Positions 44,038 to 54,447 of a DNA stretch of 64,000 nucleotides are shown here, one piece after another. The stretch covers positions 31,479-95,478 of the forward strand of contig JBCCDA010000003.1 of NCBI GenBank assembly GCA_039033215.1, written 5' to 3'. Position 1 is the first letter of the stretch. Each line of letters opens with the position of its first letter. The notes under the pieces were generated by a model, which made no database searches, was not told the origin of the DNA, and saw only the letters and a program-made list of their open reading frames with translations. This DNA is from Thermohalobaculum sp039033215. Its GTDB lineage: Bacteria > Pseudomonadota > Alphaproteobacteria > Rhodobacterales > Rhodobacteraceae. The translations under genes and the position numbers were made by a program.

Positions 44038-44408
44038 AGGCGATCGTCGGCCAACTGACGCGCTTTGGTCTTGTCGGCGTTGCAGCGACACTGCTCCACA
44101 TCGGCGTTGCCTGGCTGGTTCACGCAACCGGAGCTCAACCGCTTCTGGCGAACGCAGCAGGGTTCCTCGCAGCCTTCGCGCTTTCGTACCTTGGCCACTT
44201 CTACTGGACGTTCAATCAGCGAGAGGGCCATCTCATGCGTTTGCCAAGGTTCGTCGTTGTCGCCGGCGTTGGGTTCGCGCTGAGCAATGCCATCGTCTGG
44301 GGCGCCGTTGTGCTGGCCAGCGCACCCTTCGAGCTTGCACTTGCGGTGATCCTTGTCACCGTCCCAACGGCTACCTGGCTGCTCAGCCGGCTCTGGGCGT
44401 TCCGCTAG
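44034..44408 (+). CDS. GtrA-like membrane protein
   Basis: 124 residues with four hydrophobic spans (FGLVGVAATLLHIGVAWLVH, LLANAAGFLAAFALSYLGHF, RFVVVAGVGFALSNAIVWGA, LALAVILVTVPTATWLLSRL). The family end LLSRLWAF is typical of the GtrA flippase family, which moves undecaprenyl-phosphate-glucose across the inner membrane. The GTG at 44034 overlaps the methyltransferase stop (GTGA). Confidence 0.88.
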   Translation: MKAIVGQLTRFGLVGVAATLLHIGVAWLVHATGAQPLLANAAGFLAAFALSYLGHFYWTFNQREGHLMRLPRFVVVAGVGFALSNAIVWGAVVLASAPFELALAVILVTVPTATWLLSRLWAFR

Positions 44409-44411
44409 GTG

Positions 44412-44843
44412 TCAGCCGGGATCCGCGGTGAACCCCACAGCCTCAATACCAGCAACCGCCGCGATCTCGTCATTGTCCGAGTTGTCGCCCGAGATCCCGA
44501 CTGCGCCGATGATGTCACCCTTGCGGTCCCTGACAAGCACACCGCCCGGCACCGGCACGAGATCCTGGTTCGGCAGCCCGTTCACGGCGGTCAGGAAGTA
44601 GGCCTGGTTCTCGGCACGTTCGAAGAGCTTGCGCGACCCCAGCCCCATGCCCAGCGCACCATGTGCTTTCCCACGTGCGATATCGAAGCGGTAGTTGGAG
44701 GTCCCATCCTCCCGCTCGAAAGCCTTTGGCCAGCCTCCGGCATCCAGAACAACCACAGCCAAAGGCTTCATGTCCTTCTCTCGTCCCTTGGCCAGCGCCT
44801 CGCGGATTATCCGACGAGCTTTGGACAGTGAGATAATGGCCAT
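44412..44843 (-). CDS. HbpS/GlcG-type heme-binding protein
   Basis: 143 residues beginning AIISLSKARRIIREALAKG, with AVVVLDAGGWPKAFEREDGT and the conserved end GGVLVRDRKGDIIGAVGISG. This is the GlcG/HbpS family, often linked to glycolate/glyoxylate genes. The start lies in TGATG at the malate synthase stop, with GGAGG upstream, so translation is coupled. Its role in glyoxylate metabolism is unclear. Confidence 0.88.
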   Translation of the reverse strand: MAIISLSKARRIIREALAKGREKDMKPLAVVVLDAGGWPKAFEREDGTSNYRFDIARGKAHGALGMGLGSRKLFERAENQAYFLTAVNGLPNQDLVPVPGGVLVRDRKGDIIGAVGISGDNSDNDEIAAVAGIEAVGFTADPG

Positions 44844-47035
44844 CACGCGGCCTCCTTCTTCTTCATTAGACGCCATTGATGCAGCATGGGTTCGGTATAA
44901 CCGGACGGTTGCGCCGCCCCCTTAAAGACCAGATCGCAGGCGGCCTGAAAGGCTGGTCCGTCAAAAGATGGCGCCATTGGCTGATAGCTTACGTCACCAG
45001 CATTCTGGCGGTCGACAACTTCCGCCATTTCCTTCATCGCGGCCATGACCTGCCCCTCGCTGACCACCCCGTGGTGCAGCCAGTTGGCCAGGTGTTGCGA
45101 GGAGATGCGGCACGTTGCACGATCCTCCATCAGCCCAACGTCGTTGATGTCCGGGACCTTCGAGCAACCGACACCTGCATCGACCCACCGGACGACGTAC
45201 CCAAGAATGCCCTGGGCGTTGTTGCGGATCTCGGCCTGCACCTCCTCGAACGACCAGTTGGTACCGTCCGAGAGCGGTATTGCGAGGATATCATCCAAAG
45301 AGGCCCGCGCCCCCCCATACTCAATTGCGGCCTGACGGGCCTGCACATTGATACGGTGATAATGCAGCGCATGCAGCGTCGCCGCGGTCGGGCTGGGCAC
45401 CCAAGCGCAGTTCGCGCCCGCCTTCGGGTGCCCTGCCTTCTGTTCCAGCATCGCCTGCATCAGGTCAGGCATCGCCCACATGCCCTTCCCGATCTGTGCC
45501 TTTCCGGCAAGGCCGCAGGCCAGACCGACGTCGACGTTCCAATCCTCGTAGGCCGAGATCCACCGCTGTGCCTTCATCTCAGCCTTGCGGATCATGGGCC
45601 CGGCTTCCATCGATGTGTGGATTTCGTCCCCGGTGCGGTCCAGGAAGCCCGTGTTGATGAAGCATATCCGATTCTTTGCCGCCCGAATGCACTCCTTGAG
45701 GTTCACCGTGGTGCGCCGTTCTTCGTCCATGATGCCGATCTTGACGGTGTGGCGCGGCAATCCCAGGACGTCCTCGACCTTGTCGAAAGTCGCACAGGCG
45801 AAAGCCACTTCCTCGGGCCCGTGCATCTTGGGCTTCACCACATAAACCGAGCCGGTGACCGAGTTCCCCGTCGGTTTCTTCAGATCATGCATCGCGATCA
45901 ACGTGCCGATCATGGCGTCCATCAAGCCCTCGAACGCTTCGTTACCATCCCGATCCAGAATCGCCGGGTTCGTCATCAGATGCCCAACGTTACGCAGTAG
46001 CATCATTGATCGGCCTTTGAGCGTCAGGCGTGAGCCATCCGGCGCCGTGAACTCCCGATCCTCCGCCAACCGACGGGTCATCGGCTTTCCAGCCTTGTCG
46101 AAGGTCTCCTCAAGGTCGCCACGCATCAGGCCCAGCCAGTTGCCGTAAGCGTGCACTTTGTCTTCGGCATCGACGGCGGCGATCGAGTCCTCGAGGTCCA
46201 TGATGGTGGTGACCGCAGCCTCGACGATGACATCCGCGAGCCCGAGCGTATCGTAGCGTCCGATGGGGTGGTCGCGGTCGATCACCAGTTCGATATGAAG
46301 GTTGTTGCGCTTGAGCAGAACGGCCGAAGGATTGTTCGGATCGCCGCGATATCCGGCGAATTGATTGGGGTCCTTCAGGCGAGCCGTGTCCGCGCGCACC
46401 CCCGTACCCGCCCTGGTCGTCAGCCCAGGTAGCAACGAGACCTCGAGGTGGCCGTCAACCACCCGAACACCCTCCACGTGTGCCCAACTTGTATCCGGTT
46501 CTGCCAACGGAAAGATTCCGCGCAGGTGGGTCTTCGACCAGGTAACGACGCGCCCCCCACGCCGACGATCGTACCCACCGCTCGGTGCGGGTGAGCCCAA
46601 CGCATCGGTGCCGTAAAGAGCGTCGTACAACGATCCCCACCGCGCATTCGCTGCGTTCAGAGCATAGCGGGCATTGGTGATCGGCACGACAAGCTGCGGC
46701 CCACCGATGGTCGCGATCTCGGGGTCCACGTTGGCTGTCTCGACTGAGAAGTCGGGACCCTCCGGCACCAGATAACCGATCTCCTCGAGGAAGGCCTTGT
46801 AGGCTGACGGGTCGGGCTGGCCGGGGTTGGCCTTGTGCCAGTCCCTGATCTTGCCTTGAAGCACAGCGCGTTTGTCCAAGAGTGCGCGGTTCTTTGCCGA
46901 CATCCCATGGATCAGATCGCTTAGCCCCCGCCAGAGATCATCCGCCTTGACACCTGTGCCAGGCAGCACCTGATCATCCAGAAACCGGGCAAGTGGCTCG
47001 GCCACCTGCAAACCGTGCTTTTCAACGCGACTCAT
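44843..47035 (-). CDS. glcB: Malate synthase G
   Basis: 730 residues, the normal length of the G isoform. It contains TIMDLEDSIAAVDAEDK, MHGPEEVAFACATF, GIMDEERRTTVNLKECI, RICFINTGFLDRTGDEIHTS and the C-terminal VVRWVDAGVGCSKVPDIND. It condenses glyoxylate with acetyl-CoA to malate, allowing growth on glycolate or C2 units. It is co-transcribed with the HbpS-like gene. The isocitrate lyase partner is not in the window. Confidence 0.97.
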   Translation of the reverse strand: MSRVEKHGLQVAEPLARFLDDQVLPGTGVKADDLWRGLSDLIHGMSAKNRALLDKRAVLQGKIRDWHKANPGQPDPSAYKAFLEEIGYLVPEGPDFSVETANVDPEIATIGGPQLVVPITNARYALNAANARWGSLYDALYGTDALGSPAPSGGYDRRRGGRVVTWSKTHLRGIFPLAEPDTSWAHVEGVRVVDGHLEVSLLPGLTTRAGTGVRADTARLKDPNQFAGYRGDPNNPSAVLLKRNNLHIELVIDRDHPIGRYDTLGLADVIVEAAVTTIMDLEDSIAAVDAEDKVHAYGNWLGLMRGDLEETFDKAGKPMTRRLAEDREFTAPDGSRLTLKGRSMMLLRNVGHLMTNPAILDRDGNEAFEGLMDAMIGTLIAMHDLKKPTGNSVTGSVYVVKPKMHGPEEVAFACATFDKVEDVLGLPRHTVKIGIMDEERRTTVNLKECIRAAKNRICFINTGFLDRTGDEIHTSMEAGPMIRKAEMKAQRWISAYEDWNVDVGLACGLAGKAQIGKGMWAMPDLMQAMLEQKAGHPKAGANCAWVPSPTAATLHALHYHRINVQARQAAIEYGGARASLDDILAIPLSDGTNWSFEEVQAEIRNNAQGILGYVVRWVDAGVGCSKVPDINDVGLMEDRATCRISSQHLANWLHHGVVSEGQVMAAMKEMAEVVDRQNAGDVSYQPMAPSFDGPAFQAACDLVFKGAAQPSGYTEPMLHQWRLMKKKEAA

Positions 47036-47172
47036 CGCTTACCCCTCATGAAACTTTCTTGCGTGGCAATGACGCAAAACCCGCCCTAGCGAAACCCGCC
47101 CCCTTGCGTCCAGAACAGAATTTCACACAGCGGCAGGATCGTAAGCGGCGCCATGCTGATCCCGACGGCCGC

Positions 47173-47574
47173 TTAGCCGAGACCCCAGATCCGAGGCTCT
47201 GCAATCTCCAGCGAGTTACCCGCAGGATCACGAAAGTAAACTGAACGGCCGCCCTGCGGCCATTGAAAATCAGCCTCAATCCCGACCCCGGCATCCGACA
47301 GTCGCGATACCCAGTCCTCAATCTCGTGCGCAGACCCGGCAAAGCAGACATGACCAGCCCCGCGCGCGCCATGCGGCGGCACCGGCATCCGTGGATCCTG
47401 TGGCGGCTCGAGCGTGGCAGCGGGCTGGAACAGCAGCAGCACACCCCCCGGCACCCGGAAGAACACATGCCGCCCCGGCACCTCGAGAAACCGCTTCAGT
47501 CCCAGCACGTCTTCATAGAACGCAGCGGTCTCGTCGAGGTTCTCCGCGTAGAGCGCTGTCTCCAGTATCCGCAT
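47173..47574 (-). CDS. VOC-family glyoxalase-like protein
   Basis: 133 residues. Two VOC modules are visible: ILETALYAENLDETAAFYED and, later, GAGHVCFAGSAHEIEDWVSR with GGRSVYFRDPAGNSLEIAEP. Metal ligand candidates are present at usual places (Glu in LETAL, His in GHVCF, Glu in SLEIA). Substrate unknown. The start is ATG 47574 with GAGGGA upstream. Confidence 0.85.
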   Translation of the reverse strand: MRILETALYAENLDETAAFYEDVLGLKRFLEVPGRHVFFRVPGGVLLLFQPAATLEPPQDPRMPVPPHGARGAGHVCFAGSAHEIEDWVSRLSDAGVGIEADFQWPQGGRSVYFRDPAGNSLEIAEPRIWGLG

Positions 47575-47641
47575 GGGTCCCTCGTGACACACCTGATGAT
47601 TGCTGCCAGTCTGGCTCAAACGAAACGGTGCCGGAAGTTAG

Positions 47642-48193
47642 ATGAGCTTTTTTCCCTCCCTCCCCGACCGCCATCATCTGGTGGAACTCTGGCAACGGTT
47701 TCCCCGTGGAATTGAACCGCTGCTCATGCTCCACGACCAGGTCCTGCGAAACACGGACTCAGAGCTCACGATTGGAGAGCGCGAACTCATCGCCGCCCAC
47801 GTCTCCGCCCTGAACGACTGCCAGTACTGCTTCGTCGCGCATCGCCGCTATGCCGAGGCATTCGACATAGACCCTGGTACCTTCGGGGAGATGCGTGTGG
47901 AGACGGCGCACGAGAGCCTGCGCCCACAGATGACGGCTGCGCTGACTTATGCGGCAAAGCTTACCGCCGAACCATCCGCCGTTGGTCAAGCTGATTTCGA
48001 TGCGTTGATCGCAGCCGGCTGGTCCGAGGACGGTATCCACGACATCATTACCATCACAGCGCTCTACGCCTTCATGAACCGGCTCCTGGAAGGTGCGGGA
48101 ATGAAGGAAAACGTCGCCCCGGCAGGCTTCAGGCCAGAGAAGGCACGCGCTGGGCGCTATACAGACATGCTTGCCATCATCAAGGGAGGATAG
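47642..48193 (+). CDS. AhpD/carboxymuconolactone-decarboxylase-like peroxidase-related enzyme
   Basis: 183 residues. It contains ELIAAHVSALNDCQYCFVAH, with a CxxC redox pair, and a later conserved His-Ala pattern. The helical layout fits peroxidase-related AhpD-like enzymes, which reduce hydroperoxide partners. Followed after 1 base by a DUF1330 gene. Confidence 0.85.
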   Translation: MSFFPSLPDRHHLVELWQRFPRGIEPLLMLHDQVLRNTDSELTIGERELIAAHVSALNDCQYCFVAHRRYAEAFDIDPGTFGEMRVETAHESLRPQMTAALTYAAKLTAEPSAVGQADFDALIAAGWSEDGIHDIITITALYAFMNRLLEGAGMKENVAPAGFRPEKARAGRYTDMLAIIKGG

Positions 48194-48194
48194 A

Positions 48195-48488
48195 ATGGCC
48201 TGTTACTCGGTTGGACACATCACGGTCACGAACATGGATGGCTACAAGGACTACGTGGCCAAGGTGCCCGCCACCATCGCCGCGCACGGAGGCGAATACC
48301 TCGTGCGTGGCGGCCATGCGACTGTCGAGGAGGGAGAGATGCCCTACGACCGCCATGTCGTCCTGAAGTTCCCCAGCCGCGAGGCGCTGGAGGGTTGGTA
48401 CAACTCGCCCGAGTATCAGGAGATCCTGAAGATCAGGCTGGCGAATTCCGAAGGTGTCATGACGTTCGTCGACGGCTTCGAGCCGTGA
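48195..48488 (+). CDS. DUF1330 family protein
   Basis: 97 residues: ACYSVGHITVTNMDGYKDYV, IAAHGGEYLVRGGHATVEEG, RHVVLKFPSREALEGWYNSP, EYQEILKIRLANSEG. All are standard for this ferredoxin-like dimeric alpha-beta-barrel family. Function unknown, probably a small-molecule-binding or monooxygenase-like fold. RBS GGAGGATAG. It overlaps the following methyltransferase gene start (GTGA). Confidence 0.9.
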   Translation: MACYSVGHITVTNMDGYKDYVAKVPATIAAHGGEYLVRGGHATVEEGEMPYDRHVVLKFPSREALEGWYNSPEYQEILKIRLANSEGVMTFVDGFEP

Positions 48489-49108
48489 GCGAACTCGACA
48501 AGGCCTACGCCCTGCGGACGCCGCAGGACTCGGTCAAGCTCTACGGTGACTGGGCCGAGACCTACGACACGGACTTCGTCGCTGCGATGGGCTATGTGTA
48601 CCACGAGAACGTCGCCAAGGCCTTTCACGACGTGGGAGGCACGGGACCCGTGCTGGACGTTGGCGCCGGAACAGGTCTCGTTGGGCAGGCCGTACGCGAG
48701 GCACTGCCCGATCTCGATGTTGACGCCATCGACATCAGCGCCGAGATGCTGGGGGTCGCCCGCGAGAAGAACATCTATCGCGCGCTGTTCGAAGCAGATC
48801 TGACGAAGCCCTTGGAACTGCCAGATGCCGCCTACAGCGGGATCGTCTCAGCGGGCACGTTCACCCATGGTCATGTCGGACCCGTCTGCCTGCCAGAGTT
48901 GATGCGAATTGCCCGACCGGGAGCCGTCTTCGTGCTGTCGATCAAGGGAGATGTGTTTGATCAGGCAGGCTTCGGGTCAGCCTTTGCAGCCCTCACAGCA
49001 GATGGCGTGATCACACCCGTCGATTTCACCCGGGTGCGCATTTATGGCGACGAGGATCACGATCACGCCCAGGACACAGGTTTGTTGGCGATCTTCCGGC
49101 ACCGTTGA
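48485..49108 (+). CDS. Class I SAM-dependent methyltransferase
   Basis: 207 residues. Motif I VLDVGAGTGLVGQAVREALP with DAIDISAEMLGVAREK and DAAYSGIVSAGTFTHGHVGP place it in the Methyltransf_11/25 type. It starts SELDKAYALRTPQDSVKLYG, an N-terminus shared by small trans-aconitate-like enzymes. GTG start coupled to DUF1330. Confidence 0.85.
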   Translation: MSELDKAYALRTPQDSVKLYGDWAETYDTDFVAAMGYVYHENVAKAFHDVGGTGPVLDVGAGTGLVGQAVREALPDLDVDAIDISAEMLGVAREKNIYRALFEADLTKPLELPDAAYSGIVSAGTFTHGHVGPVCLPELMRIARPGAVFVLSIKGDVFDQAGFGSAFAALTADGVITPVDFTRVRIYGDEDHDHAQDTGLLAIFRHR

Positions 49109-49225
49109 CGGGAGTATCTGGCGCGTCAGTATGATCTCCATGGCTATCCGAGCGCAGAACACCGGAACGCCTGGGAGGGAGAGTATCGTCGCAACCGCGC
49201 CGCGATCCGCGGCCAGGGAGGACCG

Positions 49226-49849
49226 ATGACCCTTAGATCGATTGTTCCACTGACCTTCGCTCTCGTTCTCGCATCATTTGGTTTCGTGCAGGCCTGCACG
49301 CTGGAGCCGACGGACGGCGGGCCTACGGCGTCGGCCATCGGAACCCTGGCTCCGGGGACCTTTGCCGGACACATCGATTGCGACGGCGTTCGTCATCAGG
49401 TGGGCGTCTGGACACTTCTGGTCGACGGCAAGAGCGAGACGGTGGGCATCCGGGACGAACCGCTGTTCCAGATCGAACAGGCTAATCCCCTGCAGGCGGT
49501 GGCCCGTATCAGCTACGATCGGGACGTGCAGTTCACCTTGTTTCGCCGCGCCCGAGATCCGGTGGAGCGGCCGCATCGCTTGTTCGCCACCGTCTGTGCG
49601 ATCGGGAGCGATCCGCTGGACTGCTCTCTGGGCAACCGCCGAATAAAGATCCGAATCGACCTGCGCGACAGCAATCTCGATGGCACCTTGAACCGCGCTT
49701 ACCACCAGATTTCGATCTACGACGGCGCCGATCGCCTGCAGGTCATCTTCATTGACCTGCCGACAGGCAAGCATCCCCACGATCTGGTTGGCGCGTGGAT
49801 TCGCTTCTTCCGCCAGACGGGTGCGGTCAACCTCAGCAGCCAACTGTAG
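49226..49849 (+). CDS. Secreted protein of unknown function
   Basis: 207 residues with a signal peptide (IVPLTFALVLASFGFVQA/C). The mature part contains Cys pairs (CTLEP, HIDCDGVRHQVG, ATVCAIGSDPLDCSLGN) and a beta-rich, disulphide-stabilised arrangement ending with HQISIYDGADRLQVIFIDLP. Start ATG with GGAGGACC. Not recognised. Confidence 0.65.
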   Translation: MTLRSIVPLTFALVLASFGFVQACTLEPTDGGPTASAIGTLAPGTFAGHIDCDGVRHQVGVWTLLVDGKSETVGIRDEPLFQIEQANPLQAVARISYDRDVQFTLFRRARDPVERPHRLFATVCAIGSDPLDCSLGNRRIKIRIDLRDSNLDGTLNRAYHQISIYDGADRLQVIFIDLPTGKHPHDLVGAWIRFFRQTGAVNLSSQL

Positions 49850-49862
49850 GGCGGCTGTCAGC

Positions 49863-50561
49863 TCACCTGCAGCCGCGCCAGAAACCCATGTCAGCGTGAA
49901 AGTGATCGGCATGCAATCCGTTGTAATCGGGGCTCAGGACCATGTTGAACCAGTCGCACAGCCCGTCGCGGGACGCCCGAAGGAAGGCTGCTTCAGGCCC
50001 GCTCCCGTCCCAATCGCGCAGCAGTGTGATCCGGCGTCCGTCTGACAGCACGAACCCCGAGATGTCGATTGCATTGGCGGTTGCGTGCTGGCTCATCCGG
50101 CGGCCGTTGCCACGAGAGGTACGGATCGGCCTGCACGAGTAGCTGCTGTAGTGGTCCAACCGCGCAACGCTCGCGCCCAGGTAACGCTGGGCCGCTGGTT
50201 GCAGTGTGTTGCGTTCCCACAGATAAAGCCTCGCCGCAATCTCGCACCGGGTCTCGACCGGAGAGAGCCCAGCGCCGGCCAGACCGGTGAGTCTCACGCG
50301 CCCCGGGATGCCGCATCCGTTCAGAGTGGGCCGATCTGGCAAATCGCGAAGCCGTGCGCCCGCAAACGCCATCGCCGCGAGGCAGGCGGGCTCGTTTCCA
50401 GCCAACTCCCGCAGCTTCCACGACATCACCCATGTCGGTGTCGTGGTGAGATCAACGGGTCCCCACGGCCGCCAGGCCGGGGGGACGTCTCCCGGCCGGA
50501 AGACGCTCGGCGTTGCCATCAGCGCGGCGGCGAGAAACAGAAACAAGAACCGCATATGCAT
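49863..50561 (-). CDS. Extensin-like C-terminal domain protein
   Basis: 232 residues with an N-terminal signal/anchor (FLFLFLAAALMATPSVF). The conserved section SQHATANAIDISGFVLSDGR is followed near the C-terminus by LHADHFHADMGFWRGCR, with several Cys residues. Related domains are named after plant extensins; their fold is close to the D-Ala-D-Ala carboxypeptidase type, so a cell-wall role in the periplasm is likely. Start uncertain between 50561 and 50555. Confidence 0.82.
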   Translation of the reverse strand: MHMRFLFLFLAAALMATPSVFRPGDVPPAWRPWGPVDLTTTPTWVMSWKLRELAGNEPACLAAMAFAGARLRDLPDRPTLNGCGIPGRVRLTGLAGAGLSPVETRCEIAARLYLWERNTLQPAAQRYLGASVARLDHYSSYSCRPIRTSRGNGRRMSQHATANAIDISGFVLSDGRRITLLRDWDGSGPEAAFLRASRDGLCDWFNMVLSPDYNGLHADHFHADMGFWRGCR

Positions 50562-50915
50562 GGATAAAGATCGGCCAGACGCCAAACCAACACCCTGCAC
50601 GAAAAACCCGGACCCGGGCACGATCCCGCCAATCCCGGCACGTTGCGCCTGACCTGGTTCGCGGCTCTTCCCACCGCTCGGCAAAGTATGCCGCAGTGTG
50701 CCGCTCTCGCCGACCGATCACTGAGAAACCACCCGCTGGTCTGTCTCCCGTCCACGCATCCCGAAGCGAACCGCCTGGTTGGAGTTGCACCTCAGCACTT
50801 GGTCCGCTGGCTGGGCTGACCAGACCATGCTGGTCCTCCCGCACGGCAAGCCCGGAAGGGAGCGTATCGAAGTCCGGATGGGTGGGCGAAAATCCAGCAT
50901 CGCCCACCCATGTCT
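50562..50915. other. 354-bp region without a convincing gene
   Basis: Lies between the extensin-like gene start and the ahcY stop. Frames are Arg/Pro-rich and lack a good start. It holds the hairpin at 50878-50911 after ahcY and presumably the promoter of the extensin-like gene. Confidence 0.5.
50878..50911 (-). terminator. Hairpin after ahcY
   Basis: ATGGGTGGGCGA (50878-50889) pairs with TCGCCCACCCAT (50900-50911), a 12-bp perfect stem with 10-nt loop, 4 bases beyond the ahcY stop on the minus strand. No T run. Confidence 0.65.
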
Positions 50916-52301
<1,386 letters not shown>

Positions 52302-52344
52302 GTATTGCTCCTATCGTGGGCCTTTGCCCCGGATCTCGGCGCGC

Positions 52345-52373
52345 CCTATAGCAGGGGTGGGGTTACTCGACAA
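52345..52373 (-). promoter_or_regulatory. Sigma-70-type promoter of ahcY
   Basis: TTGTCG (52373-52368) and TATAGG (52350-52345) on the minus strand are spaced 17 bp, about 44 bp before the ahcY start. Confidence 0.55.
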
Positions 52374-52416
52374 TGTAGACGGGCAGGCCTAAGAGTCGCG
52401 GCATCCGGGAGTGGTC

Positions 52417-53193
52417 ATGTCGGCGGCAAAGTTCCAACGTGTCAAAGTAATGGGTGAACGTGGCACGGGGACGAACTTCGTGAGCCAGACGATCCACGCA
52501 AACTTCGACACGGAACTGTTGGTTCAGCCAGAGGGGAGCACGATCCCAGGCACGGAAAAGCTGCGCCGCCCAGACGTGAGTGAGCTGAGGAAAAACGCAA
52601 TTGCGCAGAGGGTCGAGGACTATCAGCACGCCACTGGTATTGCGAGCTTTGGGGGTTGGAAACACGCCTGCCTGACCGACCGCGTGGCAGCGCGCGAGGA
52701 TGTGCTGTTCGTGTGTGTCCTGCGCCACCCTGCCCCCTGGTCACTGTCACTGCACAAGCTGCCGTTTTCAACTTACCTTGCAGTACCTGACACGTTGGAG
52801 GGGTTCCTGGCACAGCCCTGGATCACGCGGCCAAGGGATGAGATCGTCGAATTGATTCTGGACGGCCCGGCGGTGCTGTGGCGACTGAAGACCGAAAGCT
52901 ACCTGAACCAGGCCGCGGACCGCGCGAACGTGGTCATCGTGCAGCACGAGCAGTTTTTGAAGAATTACATCAGTGTCATGGATGACCTGCGGAACCATCT
53001 CGTCCCCAAAGACGACAATTGGAAGCTGGTCACCAGTTATGGGCGCAACTTCCAGGAAGAGGGGCCGGACTACTGGGAGATCCAGGCCGCCCTGCCTGAG
53101 GATCCGTGGACGTTGGTCTCGTCAGATGCGGCACAGGTCCTGCGCACCCAGATCGGCACCCAACTGATCCAACGAGCGGGGTATGTCCCATGA
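52417..53193 (+). CDS. Sulfotransferase-like P-loop protein
   Basis: 258 residues. The N-terminal phosphosulfate-like loop is VMGERGTGTNFVSQTIHANF. A second nucleotide-contact motif is VCVLRHPAPWSLSLHKLPFS. The remainder is helical and acidic. The family is typical of sulfotransferases or related NTP-binding sugar-modifying proteins; the donor is not certain. It is coupled by ATGA to the HD-domain gene. Start ATG 52417 with GGGAG upstream. Confidence 0.7.
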   Translation: MSAAKFQRVKVMGERGTGTNFVSQTIHANFDTELLVQPEGSTIPGTEKLRRPDVSELRKNAIAQRVEDYQHATGIASFGGWKHACLTDRVAAREDVLFVCVLRHPAPWSLSLHKLPFSTYLAVPDTLEGFLAQPWITRPRDEIVELILDGPAVLWRLKTESYLNQAADRANVVIVQHEQFLKNYISVMDDLRNHLVPKDDNWKLVTSYGRNFQEEGPDYWEIQAALPEDPWTLVSSDAAQVLRTQIGTQLIQRAGYVP

Positions 53194-53789
53194 CCGCCCG
53201 CGCCTGGCAACGCATGCTCTCGGGTCGCAGGCTGGACCTGCTGGACCCCTCGCCGCTGGACGTCGAGATCGAGGACATCGCCCACGGCCTCGCCCGCGTT
53301 GCCCGTTGGAACGGGCAGACGCTTGGCGGGCATCCCTACTCTGTGGCCGAACACTCGTTGCTGGTCGAGCAGATCTTCGGCGTCTACAAACCCAAGGCCA
53401 CGGTTGCTGAGCGTCTTACGGCGCTGTTGCACGATGCACCCGAGTACGTGATCGGCGACATGATCAGCCCGTTCAAGGCGGCGATCGGACTGGATTACAA
53501 GGCGTTCGAAGCGAAGCTGGAGGCCGCCGTTCACATCCGCTTTGGCTTGCCTCCGGTGCCCGACGCAAAGATCAAGGCGCTGATCAAGCGCGCCGACAGG
53601 GCCTGCGCGTGGTTTGAAGCCACTCAACTGGCCGGGTTCACCGAGGCCGAGGCGGCCAGGCATTTCCCGCGTCCGCGTTTCCGGGGGGCGGCCGACATCG
53701 AGCTTGCGCCCCAGCCAACGTCCAGGGTGCAGAAGGCATTCCTGCGCCGCTTTCACGACCTTATGAAGGCGACCGAGGCAGACTCGTGA
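53190..53789 (+). CDS. HD-domain phosphohydrolase (YfbR-like)
   Basis: 199 residues. The HD motifs are GHPYSVAEHSLLVEQI (metal His) and LLHDAPEYVIGDMISPFK (HD and Asp). This is the pattern of YfbR-type deoxynucleotidases or related guanosine-nucleotide phosphohydrolases. It forms an overlapping trio with the sulfotransferase-like gene and the PH-like membrane protein (ATGA, then GTGA). Confidence 0.85.
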   Translation: MTARAWQRMLSGRRLDLLDPSPLDVEIEDIAHGLARVARWNGQTLGGHPYSVAEHSLLVEQIFGVYKPKATVAERLTALLHDAPEYVIGDMISPFKAAIGLDYKAFEAKLEAAVHIRFGLPPVPDAKIKALIKRADRACAWFEATQLAGFTEAEAARHFPRPRFRGAADIELAPQPTSRVQKAFLRRFHDLMKATEADS

Positions 53790-54352
53790 CTGGCATCAAC
53801 GACTGGGCCCCCTACCTCGACCCGGACGAGAAAGTCCTCTGGACCGGCAGACCACCTCAAGGTTTCTTGCTCGACCGAAGCGATCTCGTCGATATCCCGT
53901 TTAGCCTTGTCTGGGGCGGTATCGCCGTACCTGGCGGCGGCGCTGTCATGGTGCACGGAATCGTCGAACCCAGCCTCTGGTCGACCATTACGGTCCCCAT
54001 CAGTGGGTTCTTCTTCTTCATGGGCCTGTATATCCTGGTCGGCCGCTTCTTCGTCGACCGGTGGATCCGCCGGAACACCCGCTACGCGATCACGAACCGA
54101 CGCGCCTACATTGCGACGCGCAGCTTCCGACGTCGGGAACTCATGACCATGGCTCTCATCCCTGCGACGCCAGTGACCCTCACGCTCGGCAGACGTGCGA
54201 GTGTCAAAATCGGGGTCGAGAACGAGGCCGCAAGCGAGGAGGGGTTCTCTCAATGGTCTCGCCACAAACGAGGCGAGTTCGTGCTAGAGGGGCTTCAGGA
54301 TGGCCAGGCGACCTACCAGCTGATCCGCCGCGTCCAGCGGGGCGATTCCTGA
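53786..54352 (+). CDS. PH-domain-like membrane protein
   Basis: 188 residues with a GTG start. DPDEKVLWTGRPPQGFLLD at the N-terminus is the usual beginning of bacterial PH-type membrane proteins. Two helices follow (FSLVWGGIAVPGGGAVMVHG, TVPISGFFFFMGLYILVGRF) and then NTRYAITNRRAYIATRSFRR. Function unknown; these often act as membrane-bound accessory or stress proteins. Confidence 0.75.
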   Translation: MTGINDWAPYLDPDEKVLWTGRPPQGFLLDRSDLVDIPFSLVWGGIAVPGGGAVMVHGIVEPSLWSTITVPISGFFFFMGLYILVGRFFVDRWIRRNTRYAITNRRAYIATRSFRRRELMTMALIPATPVTLTLGRRASVKIGVENEAASEEGFSQWSRHKRGEFVLEGLQDGQATYQLIRRVQRGDS

Positions 54353-54447
54353 CCGCAAATTCTAGCACCGGTCTTGACCCCGGACCTACGAAGCGCCTGA
54401 TGGTCTTTCCGGCTCGAGCCCGGGACGCAACGGCGAGGAGATTGCAA

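Noticed and set aside
50452..50907. 151-codon minus-strand frame between the extensin-like gene and ahcY
   Set aside because: Low-complexity Arg/Pro/Gly text, no ribosome site, and it overlaps the extensin-like signal region in another frame.
52302..52416. SAH or other riboswitch before ahcY
   Set aside because: The predicted promoter leaves only about 40 nt of leader, and no matching conserved pairings were seen.
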